From contig NZ_MJUZ01000052.1 in assembly GCF_002237645.1 (NCBI RefSeq), positions 1 to 64,000 on the forward strand: a stretch of DNA of 64,000 nt. Direction: 5' to 3'. Positions 26,906-36,060 of the stretch are shown in pieces (the first letter of the stretch is position 1; each line of letters starts with the position of its first letter). Below the pieces are notes generated by a model. It ran no database searches. It was not told where the DNA came from and saw only the letters and a program-made list of their open reading frames with translations. The DNA comes from Desulfovibrio sp. MES5 (GTDB lineage: Bacteria; Desulfobacterota; Desulfovibrionia; Desulfovibrionales; Desulfovibrionaceae). The position numbers and the translations under genes are program-made.

Positions 26906-29179
26906 CTACATGCCCTTGAACGGGTTGGGGCCCATTGCCATGATGCGGTCCACAAAACCGTCGATCAGGTTGGGAACCTTGTCGTATTCATCAATGGCCA
27001 CTTCAAGCAGTTCCACCCGTTCAGGCTGCACGCCCAGACGGTTGAGAGTCTCGGCTATGTTGTCCTTGCGCTTGGCGCAGATTTCGGAGCCTTTCACAAA
27101 GTGGCACTGGTAATCGTCACCATATTTGCAGCCCAGCAGCATCACGCCGTCATAGCCTTTGCTCATGGCGTCGGACACCCAAATGGCGTTCACCGAACCG
27201 AGGCAGCGCACGGGAATGATGCGGCAGTAGGGGCTCCAGGGCTTGTGGCGCTCACCGGCCATATCCAGGGCGGGGTAGGCGTCGTTTTCGCAAGCCAGGA
27301 TCAGCACGCGGGGGCCGTCTTTCTTGAAGTCCTTGGGCACCTGCACTTCACGGATCATAGAGCCGATCTGGTCAATATTGTAGTTCGCGAAGGAGATGAC
27401 GCGCTCGGGGCATGCGCCAAAACAGGTGCCGCAGCGGCGGCAGCGCGTGGGGTTGAGCCTGGGCGTACCCTTTTCATCATCGTCCAGCGCGCCGAAGGGA
27501 CATTCCTCGGTGCAGCGCTTGCACTGGGTGCAGCGGACCATGTTGAACAGCGGGTAGGACAGGTCGCCCGAACGCGGGTGCACGGCCACGCCGTGGCTTG
27601 ACGCCTCAATGCACTGCACGGCTTTGAGCACCGCGCCCTTGGCGTCTTCTTCGCAGGCGTCCATGGTCAGGGGCTGACGCACGCAGCCTGCCGCGTACAC
27701 GCCGGTGCGGCGCGTTTCGTAGGGGAAGCAGATGTAGTTTGAGTCGGCAAAACCGTCAAACAGCGCCAGATCGGGAAAATCCGGACCCTGGCGATAATCG
27801 AAATGGATGGTCACGTCCTTGGCCGTGGTGGGCACAAGGCCCGTAGGCAGAACAACCATGTCCACATCAAGGTCAAAGTCCATGCCCAGCAGGGTGTTTT
27901 TGCACTCCACGACCATGTGGTTGCCAGCTTCGCGGATATCCGTGACGTCGGCCTTGGTCATCATGACGCCCAGGCGTTCCTGCATCTTCTTGTAGAAGCG
28001 CTCCAGAATGCCGGGAACGGTCATGTCCTTGTAAAGGATGAAGGTCTGGCAGGCGTCGTCGGTCTTTTCACAGACGGTGTTGGCCAGACGCAGCATGCCC
28101 ACGCTGTTGACGGCGTTGGAGTACGCCAGATGGCGGATGCTTTCGAGGTCTTCTTTCACAAAGACTTCTTCGCCTTCGGCGGCGGGAGCTGCGGCGGGGG
28201 CTTCAGCCGGGGCTTCCCCATCAAGGGGGCAGCCTTCCACAGCTTCGGTCACGGCCTTTTCAGCCATGGTGGTATCAAGCACAAAGGCTATGCGGTTGGC
28301 CTTGACCTGGTCGGCGACCAGCATCTTGCCAAAGGTGGCGGCGTCCACCACCATGGGGCTTTTGCCAAGGCCCATGGGCGCGAGGAACTTCTGGTCCAGG
28401 GCCACCCAGCCCGTGGCCAGCACAACTGCGCCCACTTCCACTTCCACCGTGCCGGAGGCTGTGGCGATGGCGGCCTTGAATTCGCCCGGCTGGCCTTCCA
28501 GCTTCTGCATCTGGGCGCTTGTGTAAATCTTGATCTTGGGGCTGCCCATGGCCTCGCTGACCTTGGCCACGAGGTTGGTGGGCTGCTTGTTTTCCCAGGG
28601 AGAAGCCAGAGGTGAGGCCATGGGAATGTTGTTGGCCGCGCCGCCGAGCTTGTCGCTCTTTTCCACCAGCACCACTTCATAGCCGGTGGCCGCAGCTTCA
28701 AGGGCCGCCGTAAGGCCGGTCCAGCCGCCGCCAATAACCAGAATGCGCTGTACGCCCGGCACCGAAGCGGCTTCGGGAGCTTCGCTCTTCTGCAGTTTCA
28801 CCACGCCCATGTTCACGTAGTCACGGGCCATGAGCTGCAACAGTTCCGGCGCGCCGCTGGTTGTGTCCACAGGGCTTCTGTCGGGATTTTTGTATGCCTG
28901 CACGCATTGTTCGCGCAGGTTCACGTGCTCGACCAGCACGGGCAGGCGATAGAGTTCGCCGTCCACACGCGGCGAAGAGCCGCAAAGCAGCACGCCGTCA
29001 AGGCCCTGGGCCTCGATGTCGGCCTTGATTTCATCCAGGGCCACTGCCAGCACAGGAACGACCTTGACCACGGCAGTGAGATCGCCCCACTTTTCCGCGG
29101 TTTGGGCGGCAAGCGCCTCTACGTCGAGGCCGCCGCCGATATTCTGCTGGTCAAAATAGACGCCAATCTTACCGGCCAT
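26906..29179 (-). CDS. qmoB: Quinone-interacting membrane-bound oxidoreductase subunit QmoB
   Basis: The 757-residue HdrA-like flavoprotein starts MAGKIGVYFDQQNIGGGLD. It has a dinucleotide fold (ILVIGGGWTGLTAALEAAAT), an Ala/Glu-rich linker at about 345-365, two ferredoxin motifs in CTQCKRCTEECPFGAL and CRRCGTCFGACPE, and a C-terminal MvhD-like domain beginning PRVLILACENDAYPALDM. ATG 29179 has GGGAGG at good spacing, five nt after the qmoA stop. In the complex it carries FAD and Fe-S centres linking QmoC to QmoA and APS reductase. Confidence 0.95.
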   Translation of the reverse strand: MAGKIGVYFDQQNIGGGLDVEALAAQTAEKWGDLTAVVKVVPVLAVALDEIKADIEAQGLDGVLLCGSSPRVDGELYRLPVLVEHVNLREQCVQAYKNPDRSPVDTTSGAPELLQLMARDYVNMGVVKLQKSEAPEAASVPGVQRILVIGGGWTGLTAALEAAATGYEVVLVEKSDKLGGAANNIPMASPLASPWENKQPTNLVAKVSEAMGSPKIKIYTSAQMQKLEGQPGEFKAAIATASGTVEVEVGAVVLATGWVALDQKFLAPMGLGKSPMVVDAATFGKMLVADQVKANRIAFVLDTTMAEKAVTEAVEGCPLDGEAPAEAPAAAPAAEGEEVFVKEDLESIRHLAYSNAVNSVGMLRLANTVCEKTDDACQTFILYKDMTVPGILERFYKKMQERLGVMMTKADVTDIREAGNHMVVECKNTLLGMDFDLDVDMVVLPTGLVPTTAKDVTIHFDYRQGPDFPDLALFDGFADSNYICFPYETRRTGVYAAGCVRQPLTMDACEEDAKGAVLKAVQCIEASSHGVAVHPRSGDLSYPLFNMVRCTQCKRCTEECPFGALDDDEKGTPRLNPTRCRRCGTCFGACPERVISFANYNIDQIGSMIREVQVPKDFKKDGPRVLILACENDAYPALDMAGERHKPWSPYCRIIPVRCLGSVNAIWVSDAMSKGYDGVMLLGCKYGDDYQCHFVKGSEICAKRKDNIAETLNRLGVQPERVELLEVAIDEYDKVPNLIDGFVDRIMAMGPNPFKGM

Positions 29180-29184
29180 GCCGC

Positions 29185-30420
29185 CTACCTCCCTTTCACC
29201 GTTTGTACCGCCTTCAGGGCGGCGGCTGTGCCGGACTGAGCCGAGCGCATCACATCCAGAGGCATGCGTGCGCAACCGGCTGCAAAAATACCGGCCTCTT
29301 CACCGCCCGCCACAAAGCCTTCTTCGTCAAGAGGCAGGGGCAGAGGCGCATCTTCACCGGCCAGCGAGGGCTGCATGCCCGTGGCCAGTACAACAAGGTC
29401 ATAATCAAGGGTGAGTTTTTCACCGCTCACGGCGTCTTCAGCAGTCAGGCGAACCTTGTCGCCTTCGGCCTGCACGGCGTCAGCCACTTTGCCCTTGACA
29501 AAATGCACATTGGGCATGGCCTTGACCTTTTCAAGCACCTTCACGTAGCGGCCAGGAGCGCGCAGGTCGATGTAGTACACCGTGATCTGCGTTTCAGGGC
29601 TTTGCTCGGCCAGATACTGGCACTGCTTGAGCGTGGCCATACAGCAGATGTAGGAACAGTAGTTCAGGTGGTTCTGGTCGCGCGAACCCGCACACTGCAC
29701 AAAGGCCACATGGTGCGGCCTGCGCCCGTCAGTGGGACGCACGATGCGCCCGCCGGTGGGCCCGCTGGGGGCGGCAAGGCGCTCAAGCTGCATGTTGGAA
29801 ATGCAGTTTTTCACGGCGCCGGCGCCAAGGTTGGTGAGGCGGGTCACGTCATAGGGCTTCCAGCCGGTGGCGACGACCACCGCGCCCACGCTGAGCTCGA
29901 TTTCGCGAGGCTCTTCATTCACGTCCAGAAACTGGTTGCCCGCAACGCGGGCCGCGTCGGCCTTGGAAAGACCCTTCAGATCCAGCGTGTAACGGCTGGG
30001 GAAGGCAAAGGGCATGGCCTTGAAGAGGGCCTTGCGCTTGGAAAGGCCAAGGTCAAATTCGCTGGGGGTTTCACCGTCCAGACTGGAAGCCAGCAGGCTG
30101 AAATCCACATTGTGGGGCGCCGTGTGGCGCGGTTCGATGCGCACCTTCACGGTGTAGTCGCCCTTGACCCCGCGAAAGCCGACGACTTCAGCCTGGGTAA
30201 AGAACTTCACACGGGGATTTTTCCTGATACGCTGGAACTGAATTTCCAGGCCGCAGGAGGGAGGACAGAGTTTTGGGAAATATTTGTTGAGCTGAGCCAC
30301 GCGGCCCCCGAGCCAGGGCGACTTTTCGACGATATAGACGTCGTGGCCCAGTTCCGCCGCTTCAATGGCGGCTGTAAGGCCTGCAAAGCCGCCGCCCACG
30401 ACGAGAATGGCATTGGACAT
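29185..30420 (-). CDS. qmoA: Quinone-interacting membrane-bound oxidoreductase subunit QmoA
   Basis: The 411-residue HdrA-like flavoprotein has the FAD fold ILVVGGGFAGLTAAIEAAEL at its start, FPKLCPPSCGLEIQF and QCAGSRDQNHLNYCSYICC, an HdrA-type cysteine motif, then LVVLATGMQPSL. GGAGGATATCC precedes ATG 30420. It is the first gene of qmoABC(D), downstream of aprBA on the same strand, which matches the arrangement in other Desulfovibrio. It supplies electrons to AprAB for reduction of APS to sulfite and AMP. Confidence 0.95.
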   Translation of the reverse strand: MSNAILVVGGGFAGLTAAIEAAELGHDVYIVEKSPWLGGRVAQLNKYFPKLCPPSCGLEIQFQRIRKNPRVKFFTQAEVVGFRGVKGDYTVKVRIEPRHTAPHNVDFSLLASSLDGETPSEFDLGLSKRKALFKAMPFAFPSRYTLDLKGLSKADAARVAGNQFLDVNEEPREIELSVGAVVVATGWKPYDVTRLTNLGAGAVKNCISNMQLERLAAPSGPTGGRIVRPTDGRRPHHVAFVQCAGSRDQNHLNYCSYICCMATLKQCQYLAEQSPETQITVYYIDLRAPGRYVKVLEKVKAMPNVHFVKGKVADAVQAEGDKVRLTAEDAVSGEKLTLDYDLVVLATGMQPSLAGEDAPLPLPLDEEGFVAGGEEAGIFAAGCARMPLDVMRSAQSGTAAALKAVQTVKGR

Positions 30421-30854
30421 CCTGGATATCCTCCTGCGTTGTTGCATAGCGGCTAAAGAAGCGCCAACGGGCTTCCGCCGCGGAAAAAAGGGTGGCCGCA
30501 TCCGGCCTGTCTTTACGGGCTCCGGCTCTCAACCGGCTGCCGACAATCAATCGCCCTGCCTGAGTGCGATGATCCTGAGCCGTTCACGCGCCCTTAAGAC
30601 ACTGCCTCCCCATAACCGGCAAAAACTCCCGCCGACGGTCTGCCGTCCAGCGGGGAGCGTGAGGACCAAACATGCCATGAAGCAGTTGGTTTGGCATCCG
30701 GGCTGCCTGCCTGGGTCGGGCCATTGCCGCTGCTTCAGCGGCGGCTGCCCTGACTTCACGCTCTCTGTGTTTCTTCGCGCAACCCTTGACTGAACATGCG
30801 TACAGCCAAGGGGGCGGCCTTACGGCCGCCCCTTTAGTGCTGCAATGCCGCCGA
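30421..30854 (-). promoter_or_regulatory. aprA-qmoA intergenic region
   Basis: 434 nt with no gene. On the minus strand, right after aprA, GGGGCGGCC / GGCCGCCCC (30811-30832, TTAC-type loop) followed by CTTGG is a terminator-like hairpin. The remaining ~380 nt therefore probably include the qmo promoter and a long 5' leader. I could not fix the promoter. Confidence 0.5.
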
Positions 30855-32843
30855 CTAGTCGGGGATGATCTGGTAATAGGGCTTCTTGAAGATCTTGGTC
30901 TCGCCAGTGGCGGGATCGTACTTGGAGTTCACGAAGCACTTCCACTTGGTGTCGTCCAGGGCCATGAAGTCCGCACGATAGTAGAAGCCGGGATAACGGG
31001 ATTCTTCGCGGAAGGAGATGTGCTGCATGTGCAGGCGCACCGTCCACAGGCGATGGTAGTTTTCCCAGCAGCGCAGCAGTTCGTGCAGGTCACGGGAGGC
31101 CAGCTTGAGGGAGTCTTCTTCCATCATGCCAAGCAGGTTGAAGCCCGTGTCGAGCAGAGCCTTGGAGGTGGTGTAGTAGGTGCTCACGCCGCCGCCGTAT
31201 TCGTCGGTGCACTTCACAAGACGCATCATGAAGTTCTTGGGCGTGATGTAGTTGGGGTTGACCACGGGGTCGGTGGAGGCGCCCTTGCCAGCAAGGAAGT
31301 TGTAGTAAGGACGGTAGATCAGCTTCTTCAGTTCGTCGGCGGTTTCCTTGAACTCGGGCTTGAAGTCCTTGTGGTCAAGGCACCAGCGCACCATCTGCTT
31401 GCCGGCGATGCGGCCTTCAGCATGGGAACCGGAAGAGAACTTGTGGCCGGAAGCGCCCACGCCGTCGGCGCAGGTGAACAGACCTTCAACGGTGGTCATG
31501 CGGTTGTAGACTTTGCCGTTGGAAGCGCGAACTTTGTAGTCTTCGGGCACCCAGGCTTCGTCGGGACCGGACACCCAGATGCCGCAGCAACCGGAGTGGG
31601 AGCCGAGCAGGTAGGGTTCGGTGGGCATGATTTCGGAACCGCGTTCTTCAGGAGCGGTATTGGTGCAGGCCCACAGGTTGGCCTGGCCAACGCACATGTC
31701 GAGGAAGTCTTCCCAAGCTTCGGACTCAAGTTCCTTCTGCTGCTCTTCATTCAGAGTGGCGAAGGTGGTCTGCAGGGCAGTCTTGGTGTCCATGTAGATG
31801 GGGCCGCGACCTTCGCGCATTTCGCGAAGCATCATGTGGTTACGCAGGCAGGTCGGGATGACATGGCCCTTGGCGTAGCCGCGGTCTTCGTAGGGCTTCA
31901 GCATGGCACGGTTGGTCACGCAGTAGTCTTCGCCCTTGCTGTTGGTGGCTTTGGCCTTGAACAGAAGGAACCACGCGCCCACGGGGCCGTAACCGTCCTT
32001 GAAGCGGGCGGGCACGAAGCGGTTTTCCATCATGGTCATTTCAGCGCCAACCTGAGCGCACATGGTGTAGGTGGAGCCGGAGTTCCACACGGGATACCAA
32101 GCGCGGCCCATGCCTTCACCGGTGGAGCGGGGACGGTACACGTTCACCGCGCCGCCAGCGGCCACCATGATGGTGTTGGCTTTGAAAATGTGCACTTCGT
32201 TGGCGCGCAGGTTGAAGCCTACGGCACCGGCGATGCGGTTGGGGGTATTTTTGTCGAGCAGCAGCTTCACGATGAAGATGCGTTCCATGATGCGGTCTTC
32301 ACCCAGGGCATTCTTGGCGGCTTCGGCCACGATGCACTTGTAGGATTCACCGTTGATCATGATCTGCCAGCGGCCGGAACGCACGGGGGCGTCGCCCTTA
32401 CGCAGGCTCTTGCCGGCGGCCTTGGCGGCGGCGCCGTTCATGTTGTGGCCGTCTTCACCCTTGATCCAGCAGGGCAGGCCCCAATCTTCGAACAGATGCA
32501 CGGAGTCGTCAACGTGACGGCCGCAGTCGAAGATAAGGTCTTCGCGGACCAGACCCATAAGGTCGGTGCGGACCATGCGCACGTAGTCGTCGGCGCTGTT
32601 GTCACCCAGGTAGGTGTTGATGGCGGAAAGGCCCTGGGCCACGGCGCCGGAACGCTCGAGGGAAGCCTTGTCGCAAAGCATAATTTTCAGGCCATGCTTG
32701 TCGCCCCAGCGCACTGCTTCAAAAGCGGTGCCGCAGGAACCCATGCCGCCGCCCACGATGAGCAGGTCAACCGCATGTTCTTTCACTTCGGGTTCGGCAA
32801 TGGCTACGCCCTTGGTCGCTTCCTTGACGGGAATCATAGGCAT
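30855..32843 (-). CDS. aprA: Adenylylsulfate (APS) reductase alpha subunit
   Basis: The 662-residue FAD subunit of dissimilatory APS reductase converts APS to sulfite and AMP in the cytoplasm. Diagnostic stretches are HAVDLLIVGGGMGSCGTAFE (FAD fold), GEDGHNMNGAAAKAAGKSLR, GEGMGRAWYPVWNSGSTYTM, ENRFVPARFKDGYGPVGAWF and GPDEAWVPEDYKVRASNGKV. Length and sequence match the Desulfovibrio enzyme. GATAAGGAG precedes ATG 32843. It follows aprB by 37 nt, in the usual aprBA order. Confidence 0.98.
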   Translation of the reverse strand: MPMIPVKEATKGVAIAEPEVKEHAVDLLIVGGGMGSCGTAFEAVRWGDKHGLKIMLCDKASLERSGAVAQGLSAINTYLGDNSADDYVRMVRTDLMGLVREDLIFDCGRHVDDSVHLFEDWGLPCWIKGEDGHNMNGAAAKAAGKSLRKGDAPVRSGRWQIMINGESYKCIVAEAAKNALGEDRIMERIFIVKLLLDKNTPNRIAGAVGFNLRANEVHIFKANTIMVAAGGAVNVYRPRSTGEGMGRAWYPVWNSGSTYTMCAQVGAEMTMMENRFVPARFKDGYGPVGAWFLLFKAKATNSKGEDYCVTNRAMLKPYEDRGYAKGHVIPTCLRNHMMLREMREGRGPIYMDTKTALQTTFATLNEEQQKELESEAWEDFLDMCVGQANLWACTNTAPEERGSEIMPTEPYLLGSHSGCCGIWVSGPDEAWVPEDYKVRASNGKVYNRMTTVEGLFTCADGVGASGHKFSSGSHAEGRIAGKQMVRWCLDHKDFKPEFKETADELKKLIYRPYYNFLAGKGASTDPVVNPNYITPKNFMMRLVKCTDEYGGGVSTYYTTSKALLDTGFNLLGMMEEDSLKLASRDLHELLRCWENYHRLWTVRLHMQHISFREESRYPGFYYRADFMALDDTKWKCFVNSKYDPATGETKIFKKPYYQIIPD

Positions 32844-32880
32844 AATGGTATCTCCTTATCGCACTAGCGGTTGCAAAAGC

Positions 32881-33369
32881 CTAGCGGCCGAGTTCCATGC
32901 AAGTAAGAGCCTTATCGGCTTCCAACATTTCGAACTTCTTGCCGAGAGCTTCCTTGGGGGCAACCAGGGCAGTTTCGGTGAAGAGCAGTTCGTCTTCAAT
33001 GTTGGCGCCTTCGGGGTGACCTTCAAAAGGCTTGATGGAACCTTCCGGCGTGGTGCGAATGGGGAACTTGAAACGCTTGACATTGCCGTTCCGGAACTGA
33101 ACCGTCCACATGATCGAGTCGGCCGAGCGCATGGGGATACAGGTTCCGCCCATGGGAGCGAAGTCAGCGTAGGGGCGAGCCGTAATGGCGCCCTGGGGGC
33201 AGATCTTCACGCAGGAATAGCATTCCCAGCAGGCATCGGGTTCCTGGTTGTAGGCCTTCATTTCCTCTGCATCGAGGATCATGAGGTCGTTGGGGCAAAT
33301 GTACATGCAGGCCGTCTTTTCGCCACCCTTGCAGCCGTCACATTTGGACGGATCGACATAAGTCGGCAT
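32881..33369 (-). CDS. aprB: Adenylylsulfate (APS) reductase beta subunit
   Basis: The 162-residue iron-sulfur subunit carries two 4Fe-4S clusters: CDGCKGGEKTACMYICP (with the extended loop typical of AprB) and CWECYSCVKICP. The rest (FAPMGGTCIPMRSADSIMWT, then the tail) wraps around AprA in known structures. GGAGGATACGT precedes ATG 33369. It relays electrons from the Qmo complex to the AprA flavin. First gene of aprBA. Confidence 0.98.
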   Translation of the reverse strand: MPTYVDPSKCDGCKGGEKTACMYICPNDLMILDAEEMKAYNQEPDACWECYSCVKICPQGAITARPYADFAPMGGTCIPMRSADSIMWTVQFRNGNVKRFKFPIRTTPEGSIKPFEGHPEGANIEDELLFTETALVAPKEALGKKFEMLEADKALTCMELGR

Positions 33370-33497
33370 ACGTATCCTCCAACTCTTTAAAAGTGTTTGA
33401 AAACCCACCGGGTTCGGCGTGGCGTGGCGGCAGATTCCGACACGCCGGGGTTAGCCGAGCGCTTTCGCAACAAACGTTGGGCGAATGGCTTGCGCAA

Positions 33498-33527
33498 TTA
33501 GTAACAAGCACTTAGCGTCCGAGTCAA
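33498..33527 (-). promoter_or_regulatory. Candidate aprBA promoter
   Basis: On the minus strand TTGACT (33522-33527) is followed after 18 nt by TACTAA (33498-33503), a sigma-70-like pair about 130 nt upstream of the aprB start. It is the best match in the 33370-33700 region. Confidence 0.4.
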
Positions 33528-33818
33528 GCCCCCTCTGCAAAAATTCGTGGAAAGTCCACAGCGCCAAACCACAATTCTTCTTAAATTCAAGCATGTTAAC
33601 CGTCTTGTGAAAAAAAATCTAATCCCCGTATCCAACCATCCCCCGCAGAGTCCTCGCGAGCCGACCCTTGCAAGAGAAGCCATTTCAAGCTAACACGCAT
33701 GCGCAGAGAAAGGAAGACTGTGACACTAAATTGTTACATATTTCTGCCAACCCTCTGTTATTCCATACAACGTACAAGCATTTGCCATATCCCTTCCATT
33801 TTTCCCACAGGAAAGAGC

Positions 33819-35723
33819 ATGACTGACCATTCCAACGATTCACGCGGCCCCCGCCCTTTTCGAGACGCCCGCGATGCCCGCGACGCCCGCGACTCTCGCG
33901 GTTCCCGCACTCCTCGTGACGCACGCGATGCCCGTGACGCACGCGGGCCACGTCCCCCCCGGGATGCCCGTGATTCACGCGATGCACGCGGCCGTGATGA
34001 CGCGCCTGTGCGCCGCCCCCTGCGCGAAACTGTTTGCGAAATCGACCGCGACATTCTGCGCCTTTTGCTGCGCCGCCATAACATTCTGGCGCGCATGCGC
34101 GGCGACAAGTCGCATCTTGACTCCGCCGAAGAAAAACAGCTGCGCGAATCGTGGGAAGGCGCAGTGGCCCGCATCAGCCGCGACGCCCGCCTTTCGGGAC
34201 ATTTTTTTTCTCTGATGCAGGAAGTGGAATTTCTGCCCCGCCCCGTGAGCGAACGCTCCTCTGAAAGCGGCGAGGGCCAGGACTCAGCCGAAGGCCGCAC
34301 GGGCGAAGGCTCCGCCGTGCAGGAAGGGCCGGACAAGCGCATTGCCTTCAACCTCGCCCCGCCTGCAAAGCCCGTTCGGCTGCGCATGCAGGCCCCCCTG
34401 GCCTGCCGCGCCACCCGCGCGTGGCTTATGCTGGCCGCTGCCACGGGCCAGCCCACGCGCGTAAGCCCCTGCCTCATGAACGACCCTATCGTGGACTGCG
34501 TAAAGATGCTCATCCAGATCGGGGCCTCCCTTACCCGTGAGGACGACGGCGTCACCGCGCGGCCCTCCGTGCCTGTGAGCGCGCCCGACAAGGTGCTGTA
34601 CGTAGGCGACAGCGCATGGAACTTCTTTTTGCTGCTGGGGCACTACCTGGGGCGTCCCTCGCGCGCAAAATTCATGGGCGAAACAAGCCTGAAGCTGGCC
34701 GACCTTTCCGCAGTGCGCCATTTTCTGCCCGCCATGGGCGCGCGCCTTGTGCACGTGGTGCCCAAAAGCGACGGACTGCCCGCCCGTCTGGAGTGCTCCG
34801 GCATTATCCCCGATGCGGTGGTCATGCCCGCCGATACGCCCGCAGAACTGGCCGAGGGCATACTGCTGGCAGCGCCGGGCTACGAACACAGCCTTATGAT
34901 GGATTTGACGGGGCACCCCGCCCAGAAGACCATTTTTGCCCGCACCCTGCCCATACTTCGGGCCGCAGGAGCCGAGGTGAGCGTGGACGGCGGCGTGGTG
35001 CGCATTCATCCCACCAAGCTGGAAATTCCCGCTCTGCCCGACCTGCCTATGGAGCCTGAGCTGGCGCTCTTTTTGCTGTCCCTGCCCCTGGCCATGGGCG
35101 GCGAAACCCGCCTTGCCGGCCGCTGGCCCCAGTGCCCCGCAGCCGAGGCAGGCTGGGACCTTCTGCACGGCCTGGGCCTTGACCTGCGCCAGAAAAATGG
35201 TGCGGAAGGCGCAGAAGTGACCGCCAGCAGCGCGGCCCCCCTCAAGAACTTCTCTCTTGCCTCCCTGCCCGGAAGCCTGCCTTCAGACTGGGCTCCGCTG
35301 GCCCTTGGCCTTGCAGCCTGTGCCGCTCTGCGCGGCGCGCAGGTCAGCCTGCCCGCGCTTTCGCAGGGGACGGACGTGCATGAAGTGGAAAGTTTCCTCC
35401 ACGCCCTTGGTCTGGAACAGAATAATGAGGGCAGATTGTGTAAAAATGAACAATCTGGCGTCAAGGCGGGCTGGAACGCCCCCTCTCCTGTCTGGGCCAT
35501 GGCCTTTGCCCTTGCGGCCTGCGCCAAGCAGCATCAGAAACTTGGCAACCCCGGCGTCATGACGGGCCTGTACCCGGCTTTCTGGGCCCTGTACAATGCT
35601 CTGCCCGAACCGCCGCAGCGCCGCGCCGCAGCCGAGGCCGCCCCGGCCGCCCCGGCCCGCCGCCGCATTATCACCTCTGTTGTGGCCGTGCCGCCGGAAC
35701 TCAAGGAAGATGAAGACTTCTAG
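33819..35723 (+). CDS. Chorismate mutase / EPSP-synthase-like fusion with Arg-Asp repeat tail
   Basis: The 634-residue protein has three parts. Residues 8-60 are a low-complexity tail of Asp-Ala-Arg and Asp-Ser-Arg repeats. Residues 66-140 resemble AroQ chorismate mutase (LRETVCEIDRDILRLLLRR, LRE near 108-110, MQEVEF), keeping the Arg, Lys, Arg-Glu and Gln positions. Residues about 175-615 follow the EPSP synthase fold (PLACRATRAWLMLAAATGQP, EPELALFLLSLPLAMGGETR, DWAPLALGLAACAAL). Many EPSP active-site residues are absent: the KS-x-x-x-R start, the SSQ motif, the KESDR motif and the final HR pair. ATG 33819 has AGGAAAG upstream. It is probably not a normal AroA. Confidence 0.7.
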   Translation: MTDHSNDSRGPRPFRDARDARDARDSRGSRTPRDARDARDARGPRPPRDARDSRDARGRDDAPVRRPLRETVCEIDRDILRLLLRRHNILARMRGDKSHLDSAEEKQLRESWEGAVARISRDARLSGHFFSLMQEVEFLPRPVSERSSESGEGQDSAEGRTGEGSAVQEGPDKRIAFNLAPPAKPVRLRMQAPLACRATRAWLMLAAATGQPTRVSPCLMNDPIVDCVKMLIQIGASLTREDDGVTARPSVPVSAPDKVLYVGDSAWNFFLLLGHYLGRPSRAKFMGETSLKLADLSAVRHFLPAMGARLVHVVPKSDGLPARLECSGIIPDAVVMPADTPAELAEGILLAAPGYEHSLMMDLTGHPAQKTIFARTLPILRAAGAEVSVDGGVVRIHPTKLEIPALPDLPMEPELALFLLSLPLAMGGETRLAGRWPQCPAAEAGWDLLHGLGLDLRQKNGAEGAEVTASSAAPLKNFSLASLPGSLPSDWAPLALGLAACAALRGAQVSLPALSQGTDVHEVESFLHALGLEQNNEGRLCKNEQSGVKAGWNAPSPVWAMAFALAACAKQHQKLGNPGVMTGLYPAFWALYNALPEPPQRRAAAEAAPAAPARRRIITSVVAVPPELKEDEDF

Positions 35724-35873
35724 AGCATTTTAACTTTGAAAAAGTGCAAATGCTCTAACGCTGCACAAAAGTGCAGCGCGCCACAATGTGGCGCGGATTC
35801 AGCCGAAAATCGTATCTTTCGGCTGAATGAAAACTTTGAAATGTGAAGCATTTCAAAGTTAATCTGCCCTAGA
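35720..35873. repeat. MITE-like interspersed repeat, copy e (best-preserved)
   Basis: 154 bp with near-matching inverted ends: left TCTAGAGCATTTTAACTTTG, right CAAAGTTAATCTGCCCTAGA. Interior hairpins are CTGCACAAAAGTGCAG, GCGCCACAATGTGGCGC and CAGCCGAAAATCGTATCTTTCGGCTG. The left end forms the stop TAG of the preceding gene. No coding capacity. Confidence 0.85.
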
Positions 35874-35898
35874 TCAGGATTTCCTGATTGCTGACAAG

Positions 35899-35930
35899 AG
35901 CGGGCCGCCCCACCCGGGGCGGCCCGCTTG
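35899..35930 (+). terminator. Rho-independent terminator
   Basis: A 13-bp stem AGCGGGCCGCCCC / GGGGCGGCCCGCT with a short loop, followed by TGCGTTT. Because the MITE lies between this hairpin and the fusion gene, it is probably the gene's original terminator. Confidence 0.8.
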
Positions 35931-36002
35931 CGTTTGACGCCCTCCCCGCATTAGCGCAGAATAGTTAGAATATGCGTTTTTCGCAGGTATTTTTTGTATT
36001 TT

Positions 36003-36060
36003 GTGGGGGAGGGACCCTTTTGCAAAAGGGTCTCCTCCCCCACGCCCCCACCCCCTAAAA
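36003..36060. repeat. G-rich palindromic repeat, copy 5
   Basis: GTGGGGGAGGGACCCTTTT, a 2-nt centre, then AAAAGGGTCTCCTCCCCCAC (one arm slightly altered), followed by GCCCCCACCCCCTAAAAC. From 36061 to 36329 I see no gene before the next ribosome binding site. Confidence 0.85.

Noticed and set aside
30786-32867. 693-residue plus-strand ORF opposite aprA
   Set aside because: A shadow of aprA codon bias; Val/His/Gly-rich with no motif and no ribosome binding site.
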